Shown here one piece after another: positions 9,072 through 17,857 of a DNA stretch of 64,000 nt. Origin of the DNA: Paenibacillus abyssi (GTDB lineage Bacteria; Bacillota; Bacilli; Paenibacillales; Paenibacillaceae). Position numbers and translations under genes: made by a program. How positions within the stretch are numbered: the first letter of the stretch is position 1; every line of letters starts with the position of its first letter. A model generated the notes under the pieces. That model saw only the letters and a program-made list of their open reading frames with translations, searched no databases and had not been told where the DNA came from. The stretch lies in the NCBI RefSeq assembly GCF_014640295.1, contig NZ_BMGR01000018.1:54104-118103 (forward strand), written 5' to 3'.

Positions 9072-9419
9072 CATGTCTTCTCACTTTCTCAATGTGATAT
9101 GATATGGCTATCAATCTATTTCTATGATTTGTTTCTGCCACGCGGCCTTATACGATTGAAAGAGCACTAGGAGGATGCAATTTTACGGGTTAAAATAGTT
9201 ATGAGTAATAATGATCGGTAGCGTCAATTTTTGTGTAAGGCGGCAGGAATATCCATCGTGACGATGGATATGAGCTTATGTTTTGAATGTTCTGACGAAT
9301 ATTTGCGTGGGAGGCGACGATTACGGCAGCGAAGAGGACTGATTGAACGTAGATGGATGCGCCTATCGATGAGCTAGGCTTGTGTTTGTGCCTTAGGCTT
9401 TCTTAGTTTCTTGCGGAAG

Positions 9420-9463
9420 ATCAATTTACGACTACTTTATAATCAACATACGACGTTTTACTG
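9420..9463 (+). promoter_or_regulatory. Tandem 22-bp repeat, candidate operator of the second two-component system
   Basis: Two head-to-tail copies begin ATCAATTTACGAC (9420) and ATCAACATACGAC (9442), exactly 22 bases apart and matching at 14 of 22 positions. The first 13 bases of the left copy recur exactly at 13951 before the transport operon. The right copy starts 37 bases before a TATACT -10 element (9479-9484). This is the expected geometry for an AraC-type activator, here probably the regulator at 11400 acting on its own operon. Confidence 0.65.
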
Positions 9464-9478
9464 CCTTTTTTCCCTATC

Positions 9479-9484
9479 TATACT
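9479..9484 (+). promoter_or_regulatory. Putative -10 element of kinase operon
   Basis: TATACT matches TATAAT at five of six positions. There is no good -35 hexamer at the usual distance; the tandem repeat occupies that place, as at an activator-dependent promoter. Confidence 0.4.
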
Positions 9485-9595
9485 TGAATGAGCATTTTGA
9501 TTCCGGGGTGCTTTTCTTTGCATGTCCCCAATTGCCGGTAACATTGTTATTCATAATCATTTATATTCTGAAATGAGAGGAGGGGATGTGATCGA

Positions 9596-11419
9596 ATGAA
9601 AAGTATACACAGCCGGCTTCTTTTATTGCTTCTTATATTTATCATTATCCCCTATTTTATTTCGGTTGTCCTTATTTACTGGCAAACCAAATCGAACGTT
9701 GAACGGATGGAATTGAAAAACAGCAGCGAGCAATTGCAAAAGACGAGCGAGGAATTGGAGCAATATTTTCAGGAAATGATCGATCTGCCGCTGATTCTAT
9801 ACCGGAATCCCGAATTGTTCCGGGTGTTTGAACGAGGCTTTGAAGACTCCATCTATGTTAATCAGATCGCCATCGACAAAGGAATGAAGACATTCTACCT
9901 GATGCGGGAAGAAATCCGCCAAGTTCGCGTGTTTATCGCAAAAGGGGGAGATTCCTTTACGGTATACGATGCAATGGTCAGCGCCCGCAAACAAATGCCG
10001 GAAGTTATTGACAAGCCTTCTATTCAAGCGCTGTTAACCTCGGGAAGCACTTACTCGATTGAACCGCCGCATCCAATTGTAAATTACAATCAAACGGCTG
10101 TTTTGCCCGTATCGGACAGGACGATGGTGCTCAGTTTCCATCATAAAATTATGGACGTATTTAATAATCGTTTTCTTGGTCTTGTCACGATGGATATCGA
10201 TCTGGATCGGATTTCACAAATATGTAAACGCTTTATATCAGAAGATCATGAGGCGGTGCTGCTTGCGGATTCGAACGGTAATGTTATTTATTCTTCCGAT
10301 GCGGATCGGATAGGCCAAACTGCCGCTTCTGTCCATAGTACGGTGAACGGGCAAAAGACTGGCGACATTCAATTGTCGGAAGAGCTGTCAGGGGTATTAA
10401 ATCAATGGAGCCTGATTAAGACTTCAACCAGCGACGTTCTGTTCAGCGAGGTTCGTCAAGCCGCCTATACGAATATTATGGTTGGCATTATCGTCGTCAT
10501 CCTCGGTTTGGTGATGACCAGCATTATTTCTTACAAAGTGACTCAACCGATCAAGCTGCTTAGCCGCAAGTTGCGGAAAATCGGAGGCGAGAATTTGCTT
10601 GTTCAATTTGAAAGCGCAAGAGAAGATGAGATTGGCCATTTGGAGACGCATATCAAGGAGATGATGAGCCGCATTAATCTCCATATCGAGCGTGAGTACC
10701 GACTGGAGCTTGAGAATAAAAAAAATCAATTCCGGGCGCTTAAATCCCAGATCAATCCTCATTTTTTGAATAATGCGCTGCAGTCGATTGGAGCCGTTGC
10801 GATTCGTTCCGGTTCCCCTGAAGTGTACAAGCTGGTGACGTCCTTGTCGAAAATGATGAGATATACGCTCCGGCCGGATCATTGGGTGACCATGCGCAGT
10901 GAAGTTGATTACGTGGAGGCGTATCTGAATCTGCAGAAGGAACGTTTTCGCACAACGTTTGACTGCAGAATCGATATAGCGGAGTCTATCATGGATGTTC
11001 CCGTTCCCGCTATGATACTACAGCCCTTGGTGGAGAACTATTTCAAGCACTGCTTTGAGGAGGACGGGCGCGATACCCAGCTCAGTATTCGTGGTACGAT
11101 GAACAATGAACAGCTCGTTATTGAGGTTGAGAACAATGGGCCGGGCCTCGCCGGGGAAGTGCTGGAAGAGCTCAGGTGCAAAATCAGAATGAAGGATCAT
11201 GAGAGTCGGCATTCGTATGATCGCATCGGATTGAAAAACATTCATGAGCGGCTTGTACTCAATTACGGAGCGGATGCAGCCCTGGAGGTATACTCGGACA
11301 ATGCAAGCGGCTTTAAAGTCCGATTGATCTTTCCCCGTGAACAAGCAATGAGCAATCAGCACAGCTTGGCTGTACACAACAGTGAGGAGGAGGAGCATAA
11401 TGAGAATCCTGCTCGTTGA
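9596..11419 (+). CDS. YesM-type sensor histidine kinase
   Basis: A 607-residue membrane kinase. ATG 9596 follows a GAGAGGAGGGG site. Domains in order: transmembrane helix at about 7-27, a long extracytoplasmic sensor region (about 30-280) of double-Cache appearance, a second helix near 290-312, HAMP (TQPIKLLSRKLRKIGG), a His_kinase domain with phospho-acceptor His389 in SQINPHFLNNALQ, and an ATPase domain with PLVENYFKHCF, VENNGPGL and RIGLKNIHERL. The acceptor motif has FLNN where FLFN is usual, a mild variant. The following regulator gene starts 20 bases inside its end. It probably works with the anchored binding protein at 12566 to sense a sugar. Confidence 0.93.
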   Translation: MKSIHSRLLLLLLIFIIIPYFISVVLIYWQTKSNVERMELKNSSEQLQKTSEELEQYFQEMIDLPLILYRNPELFRVFERGFEDSIYVNQIAIDKGMKTFYLMREEIRQVRVFIAKGGDSFTVYDAMVSARKQMPEVIDKPSIQALLTSGSTYSIEPPHPIVNYNQTAVLPVSDRTMVLSFHHKIMDVFNNRFLGLVTMDIDLDRISQICKRFISEDHEAVLLADSNGNVIYSSDADRIGQTAASVHSTVNGQKTGDIQLSEELSGVLNQWSLIKTSTSDVLFSEVRQAAYTNIMVGIIVVILGLVMTSIISYKVTQPIKLLSRKLRKIGGENLLVQFESAREDEIGHLETHIKEMMSRINLHIEREYRLELENKKNQFRALKSQINPHFLNNALQSIGAVAIRSGSPEVYKLVTSLSKMMRYTLRPDHWVTMRSEVDYVEAYLNLQKERFRTTFDCRIDIAESIMDVPVPAMILQPLVENYFKHCFEEDGRDTQLSIRGTMNNEQLVIEVENNGPGLAGEVLEELRCKIRMKDHESRHSYDRIGLKNIHERLVLNYGADAALEVYSDNASGFKVRLIFPREQAMSNQHSLAVHNSEEEEHNENPAR

Positions 11420-12569
11420 TGATGAAGCGAATGTCCGGGACGTGATTCGTTATTTCGGCCAATGGGAGCAGCTCGGCATAGAGGAAATAAGTGAGGCTGC
11501 CAACGGCGAAGAGGCTAAAGCGTTAATCGCCCTGGAGCAGCCCGAGATTCTGATCACGGATATTAAGATGCCCAAGATGAACGGAATTCAGTTGCTGGAG
11601 TGGCTGAGTGAGATCGAATACTCGTGCAAGGTGATCATCCTCACCGGTTATGATGACTACGTCTATATGCGGAAGGCGATTAATTTCGGCGCTTACGATT
11701 ATCTGATGAAGCCGGTCAACCCTGAAGAGCTTAACGTGATATTGGAAGGTGCGGTGCAGACCTGGAACAACGAGAGAGAGGCAAGGCGGGACAAGCAATC
11801 GGGGATTCATGATGAGGTGAGAAGAGAGCGCTGGAGCCGCAACGTAAACGCAGCTTGTGATGGGCGGCCGTATGACCGGGACATCTTGACCGAAAGCATC
11901 CCCTATGCAGAGAACTATGAATTTACGCTCATTTATTTTTATCAATCCCATATGCCGGAGAGTTATATAAAACGTCTATCGGAGGAGTTGATTGAACTGG
12001 ACTTTGGCAATGTATTTTCTTTGCAGACCGAACGCCATTTATACGTAATGATTAGCGCCGCGGGCAAGCTGCAAGCGATTGAGCGATGGATTGCGAAGCT
12101 GGTTGACATTCCAGTTCGCCTGACCGGTGCATTTCCGGTCCGATCTTTGGAGGAACTGGCCTTCGCGTATGAGGAAGCCAAGCAAGCAATGCAAGCCAAT
12201 CAATTCAGAATGATCCATCAATTAAGCCCTCAGGATGACAGCAGGCGCATCCAGGATATTGTCACTTTTGTAAACAGCCATTTCACCGAAGAAATCAGTC
12301 TGGACCTGTTGGCGCGCCGCTTTTTCTTTAGCCGCGAGCATATTTCGCGACGGTTCAAGCAGGAGGCGGGGATGACGCTTTCCGACTATTTGAATCAGTT
12401 GAGAGTGGAGCAGGCCAAAAAATGGCTTCGTGAGACAGAGGATAAAATGTTCGCCATTTCCGTCAAGCTGGGGTATCAGGATGAGAAATATTTCTCCAAA
12501 TTATTTAAGCGAATGGTCGGCATGACGCCAATGGAGTACCGCGACGGCAAGGCAGGGGGAACAAGTTGA
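11400..12569 (+). CDS. YesN-type response regulator (receiver + AraC HTH)
   Basis: A 389-residue regulator. ATG 11400 is chosen over the in-frame GTG at 11382 because the GGAGGAGG ribosome site lies between them. Receiver residues 1-120 show VDDE, phospho-acceptor Asp54 (LITDIKMPKM) and Lys in YLMKPVN. The C-terminal hundred residues hold two helix-turn-helix units (LDLLARRFFFSREHISRRF and AISVKLGYQDEKYFSKLF). The middle region is shorter than in the regulators at 1800 and 31809. It probably binds the 22-bp tandem repeats at 9420 and 13951, activating its own operon and the importer downstream. Confidence 0.93.
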   Translation: MRILLVDDEANVRDVIRYFGQWEQLGIEEISEAANGEEAKALIALEQPEILITDIKMPKMNGIQLLEWLSEIEYSCKVIILTGYDDYVYMRKAINFGAYDYLMKPVNPEELNVILEGAVQTWNNEREARRDKQSGIHDEVRRERWSRNVNAACDGRPYDRDILTESIPYAENYEFTLIYFYQSHMPESYIKRLSEELIELDFGNVFSLQTERHLYVMISAAGKLQAIERWIAKLVDIPVRLTGAFPVRSLEELAFAYEEAKQAMQANQFRMIHQLSPQDDSRRIQDIVTFVNSHFTEEISLDLLARRFFFSREHISRRFKQEAGMTLSDYLNQLRVEQAKKWLRETEDKMFAISVKLGYQDEKYFSKLFKRMVGMTPMEYRDGKAGGTS

Positions 12570-13888
12570 GCAGAAAACGGATTATGGTTCTATTGTCATC
12601 AGCTATTGTGCTTGTTGCGCTGCTCGTGACAGTGGTATATTATGCTCATTCCAGCCTCGAACAGGAAGGACAGGCTACGTTGCCAAGCGGGGAAAACAAT
12701 AAAATTACGCTGGAGATTCTTAACCCGAAGGTGGAAATTGCATCGCAATTCGAACAAATGGTGAATGATTACATGAAGGAACATCCGCATGTGCAGATTA
12801 ACGTCCGTACGGTCGGCGGCGGGGCGGATGACCGCGCTGAGTTGCGGGCCATGTTTGCGTATGGTCAGGGACCGGATATATTTACGAACGGAGGCTACGA
12901 GGAAGCCAGATTGTACCGCGATTATTTGGAGGACTTATCCGATCAGCCATGGGTTCAAAATGCGATTGACATGGCGTTGGAGCCGATGACGCTGGATGGT
13001 AAAGTTTACGGCATGCCGGTCAACATTGAAGGTTACGGGTTTATTTATAACAAAGATTTATTCAAGCAGGCGGGGATTGTGGAACTGCCGACAACGTTAT
13101 CCGAATTGACGGAATCGGCAAGCAGGCTCAAATCGGCCGGCATTACTCCATTTGCGAATGCTTATGCGGAGAAATGGGTACTCGGTGTTCACCTGATCAA
13201 TATTGCATTCGCCCATCAGGACAATACCGATGAATTTATTAGAAATTTGAGTCGAGGTACAGAGAGTATCGAAGGGAATCCGCACTTTCTTGATCTATTA
13301 AAACTTCTGGATGTAACACTTGAATATGGAAATGATCAGCCGTTGACTTTCGACTACAATGCGCAGGTGAGCGAATTCGCGCAAGGTAAAGCGGCTATGA
13401 TCCAGCAGGGAAACTGGATTCAACCGATGCTCGATCAAATCACCTCGAACATGAATATCGGTATGCTGCCGATCCCGATTAATGACAATCCCGGCAATGA
13501 TGCATTAGCGGTTGGAGTTCCTAATAATTGGGTGATTAACAAAAAAAGCTCCGAACAAAAGAAAGCGGAGGCCAAACTGTTTTTAAATTGGATGGTTTCA
13601 TCCGAGCAGGGCAAAATGCATCTCGTCGAGCGTCTGAAATTTATTCCGGCGTTCCATCATATTCAGACGGATTCCCTGGGGCCGTTGGCTGATGATATTT
13701 TGCGTTATTCTTATGAAAACAAAACGTTATCATGGAATTGGTATACTTATCCGGATGGTGTGTCCGATTATGAGTTTGGCCCTGTTATGCAGGCTTATAT
13801 CGGCGATCAGATGACAGCGGAGCAGGTACTGCAGCAGCTGCAAACTTTATGGGAGACGACCAACGAACACCAAACTGTCGATGAATAA
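12566..13888 (+). CDS. Membrane-anchored family-1 solute-binding protein, probably sensory
   Basis: A 440-residue extracellular binding protein. TTG 12566 overlaps the regulator stop and follows AGGGGGA. The N-terminus has a hydrophobic helix (residues 6-26) but no cysteine and no lipobox, unlike the lipoprotein at 14123, so it is either secreted or held by an uncleaved signal anchor. The rest is a family-1 (MalE-like) SBP fold, for example GYGFIYNKDLFKQAG and GKAAMIQQGNWIQP. It sits in the kinase/regulator operon, while the importer has its own lipoprotein. A role as sugar sensor for the kinase, comparable to XylFII-LytS, is inferred. It could instead be a second transport receptor. Confidence 0.82.
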   Translation: MSRKRIMVLLSSAIVLVALLVTVVYYAHSSLEQEGQATLPSGENNKITLEILNPKVEIASQFEQMVNDYMKEHPHVQINVRTVGGGADDRAELRAMFAYGQGPDIFTNGGYEEARLYRDYLEDLSDQPWVQNAIDMALEPMTLDGKVYGMPVNIEGYGFIYNKDLFKQAGIVELPTTLSELTESASRLKSAGITPFANAYAEKWVLGVHLINIAFAHQDNTDEFIRNLSRGTESIEGNPHFLDLLKLLDVTLEYGNDQPLTFDYNAQVSEFAQGKAAMIQQGNWIQPMLDQITSNMNIGMLPIPINDNPGNDALAVGVPNNWVINKKSSEQKKAEAKLFLNWMVSSEQGKMHLVERLKFIPAFHHIQTDSLGPLADDILRYSYENKTLSWNWYTYPDGVSDYEFGPVMQAYIGDQMTAEQVLQQLQTLWETTNEHQTVDE

Positions 13889-13893
13889 ACCGG

Positions 13894-13937
13894 GATGAGT
13901 TTTAGGACCGAGGGTTCCTAAACTCATCTTATTTATT
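13894..13937 (+). terminator. Probable terminator after kinase/regulator/SBP operon
   Basis: GATGAGTTTTAGGA (13894-13907) pairs with TCCTAAACTCATC (13916-13928) with one bulged T, followed by TTATTTATT. The run of T is interrupted, so termination may be partial. Confidence 0.6.
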
Positions 13938-13950
13938 AATCGGCAGTTTT

Positions 13951-13994
13951 ATCAATTTACGACGATTTTTCGATCAATTCCCGGCGTTTTCGGG
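13951..13994 (+). promoter_or_regulatory. Tandem 22-bp repeat, candidate operator of the importer operon
   Basis: Two head-to-tail copies start ATCAATTTACGAC (13951) and ATCAATTCCCGGC (13973), 22 bases apart. The left copy is identical over 13 bases to the left copy at 9420. The right copy begins 38 bases before a perfect TATAAT (14011-14016), compared with 37 bases at the kinase promoter. The shared sequence and shared geometry point to one activator, probably the regulator at 11400. Confidence 0.7.
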
Positions 13995-14010
13995 AGCTGC
14001 CCCCCTTTTC

Positions 14011-14016
14011 TATAAT
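14011..14016 (+). promoter_or_regulatory. -10 element of importer operon
   Basis: A perfect TATAAT without a recognisable -35 hexamer 17 bases upstream, where the tandem repeat lies. This suits activator-dependent transcription. Confidence 0.55.
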
Positions 14017-14029
14017 GATCATAACGATA

Positions 14030-14043
14030 AGTAAACGCTATCA
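14030..14043 (+). promoter_or_regulatory. cre-like site (CcpA) downstream of -10
   Basis: AGTAAACGCTATCA fits the degenerate cre consensus TGWAARCGYTWNCW at 13 of 14 positions. Lying just after the expected transcription start, it could act as a CcpA roadblock. Confidence 0.6.
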
Positions 14044-14122
14044 TTTCAATTTGAAAGCATTTATAAATCGTTCGCCAAGACCTTCAACAGGTCAAGCGAC
14101 ATCATATTTGGAGGGGTTCAGA

Positions 14123-15457
14123 TTGAGAAAAACATTCGTATCAGTTCTAGTCTTATTGCTTGCGGCTGTACTTGTATTGACAGCTTGCGGAGGAACGGGC
14201 AACACAACGGCCGAATCAAATACAAATAATTCGACCGCAACAAATAACAATCCGTCAGCAGTCGCCGAGGATGAGCCGGTTACGATCATTATTGCAAACG
14301 GCAAAGGCGAGCTCACTGCACTGTATGAACAAGCTGCAAAAGATTTCATGACGGAGAATCCGAACATTACTGTTGAGGTCCATACAGGGGCGGTTGGTGA
14401 TTCTCTAAGTGTGCTGGATCGGCTGACCTCATCGGGCGTTGTTGTTACGCTTGCTATGGTAGAGCCTAATGGCGTACTTGAGAAGTATAAAGATTTCGGC
14501 ATCGATCTTTCAGGAGAACGGTGGGTGGAAGAAACAAATGACGCCATCAAAAATGCGGAAGGCACCATTGTCGGGTTTCCATTTTCGATCGAGGGCTTTG
14601 GACTTGTATACAACAAGCAAGTTGTCGAGAATGCCGTTGGCGGTTCTTTCGATCCGTTCTCCATCAATACCCGAGATAAGTTGATAGCCTTGTTCGATCA
14701 GCTTCAGGCTTCCGGTGTGCAATACCCGGTAGCTTATCAAACAGAGGGCTGGTCGGTGAGCAATCATTACAGCTCGCAATTTTTGAACCAGGCGGAGGAT
14801 CCGAATTCAATCGTCAATCAGTTGAAGGCAGGCACCTTCGATCTGGCAAGTAATGAAGTATGGAACGGCTATTATGACACGATGGATTTGCTGGCTTCCG
14901 AACAATATAACAAATACGGAGAGCGTCCGATTGGACAATACTACGATGACGCACATGTTTCGGTAGGAAAGGGCGAATCCGCGATTCTGTTCAATGGAAA
15001 CTGGGCATTCGATTCGCTTCAAGCCGTTGCAGGCGATTCCTTTGGATTTATTCCAGTCCCGGTCGACAACAATCCCGACAATCCTCTTAACAACAAAATT
15101 GTTGCCGGTCCTACGAATATCTACATTATTAACAAAGACGCAACGCCGGCGCAGCAGGAAGCGGCCAAAAAATATTTGAATTGGCTTGTTTACGACGAAG
15201 TCGGCCAAGATTGGCTTGTGAATAAAGCTCAAGTGATCTCCGCTTTCAAGAACAATCCGCATAAAGTGACGAACCCGCTCGGCGCAGCGATTGCGGTGGC
15301 GATCGCGCAAGGAAAAACGATGCCGTTCAGCACCAACTATATTGTGCCTGGTGACTGGTTTTCCATTCTTGGTCCGGAAGTGCAGCAGTATATTGACAAA
15401 AGGAAATCACGCGAGGATCTTGCCCAAGCTATTCAGTCCTATTACACAAGCAATTAA
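14123..15457 (+). CDS. Family-1 sugar-binding lipoprotein of ABC importer
   Basis: A 444-residue lipoprotein. TTG 14123 is chosen because GGAGGGG lies six bases upstream and the resulting signal peptide (RKTFVSVLVLLLAAVLVL) ends in the lipobox LTAC; the longer in-frame ATG at 14015 lies before the cre-like site and lacks a ribosome site. The mature protein has a low-complexity Asn/Thr/Ser linker and then the family-1 SBP fold with GFGLVYNKQVV and GESAILFNGNWAFD. It leads the MalF/MalG-type permease genes and has its own controlled promoter. Substrate unknown, probably an oligosaccharide. Confidence 0.88.
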   Translation: MRKTFVSVLVLLLAAVLVLTACGGTGNTTAESNTNNSTATNNNPSAVAEDEPVTIIIANGKGELTALYEQAAKDFMTENPNITVEVHTGAVGDSLSVLDRLTSSGVVVTLAMVEPNGVLEKYKDFGIDLSGERWVEETNDAIKNAEGTIVGFPFSIEGFGLVYNKQVVENAVGGSFDPFSINTRDKLIALFDQLQASGVQYPVAYQTEGWSVSNHYSSQFLNQAEDPNSIVNQLKAGTFDLASNEVWNGYYDTMDLLASEQYNKYGERPIGQYYDDAHVSVGKGESAILFNGNWAFDSLQAVAGDSFGFIPVPVDNNPDNPLNNKIVAGPTNIYIINKDATPAQQEAAKKYLNWLVYDEVGQDWLVNKAQVISAFKNNPHKVTNPLGAAIAVAIAQGKTMPFSTNYIVPGDWFSILGPEVQQYIDKRKSREDLAQAIQSYYTSN

Positions 15458-15490
15458 TCTCAATACTCGGTAGTTTCCTTTTGTCTGATC

Positions 15491-15519
15491 AATGGGGTGA
15501 GAAGCACGCTCGCCCCATT
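15491..15519 (+). other. Intercistronic hairpin between SBP and permease genes
   Basis: AATGGGGTGAG (15491-15501) pairs with CTCGCCCCATT (15509-15519) with one wobble and a seven-base loop. No T-run follows. Its placement matches the hairpins at 6000 and 49384, suggesting differential message stability. Confidence 0.6.
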
Positions 15520-15542
15520 GTTCGTTAATTTCGTTCAAGGGT

Positions 15543-16439
15543 GTGAAGTGGCTCATGATATCGAGGCAAAGAGTAATGAAACGGCTGGGCAACCAGTTAT
15601 TTTTCACGGGACCGACAATGATTTTCTTTTCAATTGCTCTGCTGATCCCATTTGTTTACGGTTTTTATCTCACCTTGATGAAGATGGCAACCCCGGTAAG
15701 CCCGATGGAATACGCGGGGGTTGAAAACTATCTTCGGGCAATCCGCGATAATAAATTTTGGGATTCCATGTGGCTGACGATCAAATATGTCGGAGCGACC
15801 ATTGTGCTGGTCAATGTAACCGGCTTTGCTTTGGCATATTTAGTGACCTCTGGACTGCGAAAGCAAAATTTTTTCAGAACGGCCTTCTTTACCCCGAATC
15901 TCATCGGGGGGCTGGTGCTGGGATATATCTGGCAATTTATTTTCGTCCGTTCGCTGCCGACGCTTGGGGAAAAGTTGGGCGTCGAGTTATTTCGCCTGGG
16001 CTGGTTAGGTGATGCGAATCTGGCTTTTTGGGCGCTTGTTATTGTAACCGTTTGGCAATCCGCAGGTTATATGATGATTATCTTTATTGCCGGTTTAATC
16101 AGCATTCCCAGAGATGTAATCGAAGCATCGACGATCGACGGGGCGAACTCATGGCAGCGGCTAACCCGCATGACAATTCCTTTAATGGTTCCCGCCTTTG
16201 TCATTACCGTATTCCTCTCACTGAAAAATGCCTTTATGGTCTATGATTTGAATTTCGCTTTGACCGGAGGCGGACCTTACGACAGCACGAAGATGGTCTC
16301 CATGCACGTCGTGCAGAAAGCGTTCATCGAAAACAACTATGGCGTCGGTCAAGCGGAAGCGATCATTTTGTTTGTCATTGTGGCCGTTGTGACCGGAGTG
16401 CAAGTGTATTACAGCAAGAAAATGGAGGTTAGCGGATAA
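15543..16439 (+). CDS. Sugar ABC permease, MalF/UgpA type
   Basis: A permease of up to 298 residues in the BPD_transp_1 family with about six hydrophobic helices and the EAA loop EASTIDGANSWQRLTRMTIP that docks to the ATPase. The start is uncertain: GTG 15543 gives the longest form, while ATG 15576 (MKRLGNQLFF) begins just before the first helix and follows a GAGGCAAAGAG stretch. Its stop overlaps the next ATG (TAATG at 16437). The operon has no ATPase gene, so a shared MsmX-type ATPase encoded elsewhere is expected, as is usual for these importers in Bacilli. Confidence 0.9.
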   Translation: MKWLMISRQRVMKRLGNQLFFTGPTMIFFSIALLIPFVYGFYLTLMKMATPVSPMEYAGVENYLRAIRDNKFWDSMWLTIKYVGATIVLVNVTGFALAYLVTSGLRKQNFFRTAFFTPNLIGGLVLGYIWQFIFVRSLPTLGEKLGVELFRLGWLGDANLAFWALVIVTVWQSAGYMMIIFIAGLISIPRDVIEASTIDGANSWQRLTRMTIPLMVPAFVITVFLSLKNAFMVYDLNFALTGGGPYDSTKMVSMHVVQKAFIENNYGVGQAEAIILFVIVAVVTGVQVYYSKKMEVSG

Positions 16440-17275
16440 TGGCTGATCGCAGAAACGCTTTCATAATCATAACCTATAGTTTGCTGATCGCTGCATTGTT
16501 TATTTTTCTGTTTCCGTTTCTCCTGCTGATTGTTAACTCATTCAAGGACAATGGACAAATTTTGGAGAATCCTTTTTCCTTGCCGACAAGCTTGAGCATC
16601 GGCCATTTTGTCGATGTCATCGAAAAGATGAATTTTCTGGTCACGTTTAAAAATTCGGTTCTTATCACCGTGGTCAGTGTAGTGCTCATTTCGCTGTTTT
16701 CAGCGATGGCCGCTTACTACATGGTTCGGGTGGCAACTCGATTTAATAAAACTTTTTTTGCAATATTGGTAGCTTCAATGATTATTCCGTTCCAATCAAT
16801 TATGATCCCTCTGATTTATATCTACGGCGCCCAACTCAAAATGATTGAAATGGCACCGATCCCCTTATTGATTGCATTATATGTCGGATTCGGCAGCGCA
16901 TTTTCTGTCTTTATTTATCACGGCTTCATTAAATCAATTCCTCTCGAACTGGAGGAAGCCTCATTGATCGACGGCTGCACCCGGAAACAGACTTTCTTCA
17001 AGGTGGTGATGCCTATGCTTATGCCGACGTCCGTAACGATCGCAATTTTAAATGTCCTGTGGATTTGGAATGACTATTTGCTGCCGTCGTTAGTCCTGAC
17101 GAAAGAGCATTACTATACAATGCCGATTAAAATGAAAGTGTTCAACGGAACGTACATGAATAACTGGGAGCTGTTGATCCCGGCAATTCTGATGACTGTT
17201 CTGCCTGTTCTCATCGCCTACCTGTTCGGACAGCGTTATATTATCAGAGGCGTCATGCAAGGAGCGATCAAATAA
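16439..17275 (+). CDS. Sugar ABC permease, MalG/UgpE type
   Basis: A 278-residue partner permease with the BPD_transp_1 fold and the EAA loop EEASLIDGCTRKQTFFKVVMP. The ATG overlaps the stop of the preceding permease by one base, showing translational coupling. The C-terminus YIIRGVMQGAIK is the usual ending for MalG-type permeases. It is the last gene of the importer operon, followed by a strong bidirectional terminator. Confidence 0.92.
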   Translation: MADRRNAFIIITYSLLIAALFIFLFPFLLLIVNSFKDNGQILENPFSLPTSLSIGHFVDVIEKMNFLVTFKNSVLITVVSVVLISLFSAMAAYYMVRVATRFNKTFFAILVASMIIPFQSIMIPLIYIYGAQLKMIEMAPIPLLIALYVGFGSAFSVFIYHGFIKSIPLELEEASLIDGCTRKQTFFKVVMPMLMPTSVTIAILNVLWIWNDYLLPSLVLTKEHYYTMPIKMKVFNGTYMNNWELLIPAILMTVLPVLIAYLFGQRYIIRGVMQGAIK

Positions 17276-17323
17276 TGGCCGGAATACAGAACTGAAGTGG
17301 AGGAGTTTGAAATAACAAGCGCA

Positions 17324-17351
17324 AAAAGGGTGACAATGATGTCACCCTTTT
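17324..17351. terminator. Bidirectional terminator
   Basis: AAAAGGGTGAC (17324-17334) and GTCACCCTTTT (17341-17351) form a perfect 11-bp stem with A-rich and T-rich flanks on either side, so it can work on both strands. Confidence 0.85.
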
Positions 17352-17373
17352 AGGTATCTGATACACTTGCTGA

Positions 17374-17650
17374 TTAAGAGAGTATGCGACTGAAATAGTG
17401 GATGTCAGGATAATTTGTCCAATGACCGGCGGGAGCCGCTTCAATCTGCCCCATCAGCTCCATGAGCTTTACATCATGCTGGGAAACATGAGCAAGCGAT
17501 CTCGGGACTCGAAGCAGATGAGCCAGAATGTTCAGCATCAATGCCTTGCATAGCAACTCATTTCCCGACTGGCGCATCGTGAACTCCTGAATAAGCGCTC
17601 CATGAATGATTGCGATCTGAAGGACTTCTCACGGCCAGGGACAGCCAGTG
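17374..17650 (-). pseudogene. Decayed AraC-family regulator fragment
   Basis: On the minus strand a 67-residue frame contains QSGNELLCKALMLNILAH followed by LMGQIEAAPAGHWTN, the helical linker and start of the first HTH seen in Paenibacillus AraC proteins. In-frame reading upstream continues as QIAIIHGALIQEFTM until a stop codon near 17637. The N-terminal cupin part and the second HTH are missing. Both ends are broken, so it is read as a remnant. Bases 17651-17848 hold no visible gene; they lead into the GntR promoter region. Confidence 0.55.
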
Positions 17651-17748
17651 TTATCCAGCATTCCGAACGGCAAGCATTAGCGCTTTAGCTATGGGTTTAA
17701 GCGGTGTACCTACACATTAATTATGATGTTTTTTTATTGAAGGGTTAA

Positions 17749-17762
17749 AGTAACCGTTTACC
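17749..17762 (+). promoter_or_regulatory. Weak cre-like/palindromic element before GntR gene
   Basis: AGTAACCGTTTACC is a near-palindrome that fits the cre consensus at 11 of 14 positions. It lies about 95 bases before the GntR start. It may be a CcpA site or an autoregulatory site; the evidence is weak. Confidence 0.25.
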
Positions 17763-17857
17763 GGATGAGAAATAGCTGTTATTATTAACATTACTATTTT
17801 TATTTACAAGAAAACAAAATAAATAAATTAAGAAAAATAAGACAAAAGGTGTTTGCT

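Larger units (their letters stand above)
8822..9595 (+). other. Intergenic region with terminator, palindrome and operator
   Basis: No convincing gene is present in these 774 bases. They hold the terminator of the sugar operon (9040-9071), a perfect 10-bp inverted repeat with a three-base loop (ATATCCATCG-TGA-CGATGGATAT, 9249-9271) and, near the right end, the 22-bp tandem repeats and -10 element of the next operon. The role of the inverted repeat is unknown. Confidence 0.6.

Noticed and set aside
14015..14122. N-terminal extension of the lipoprotein at 14123
   Set aside because: It would cover the cre-like site and place the signal peptide 36 residues inside; TTG 14123 has a proper ribosome site.
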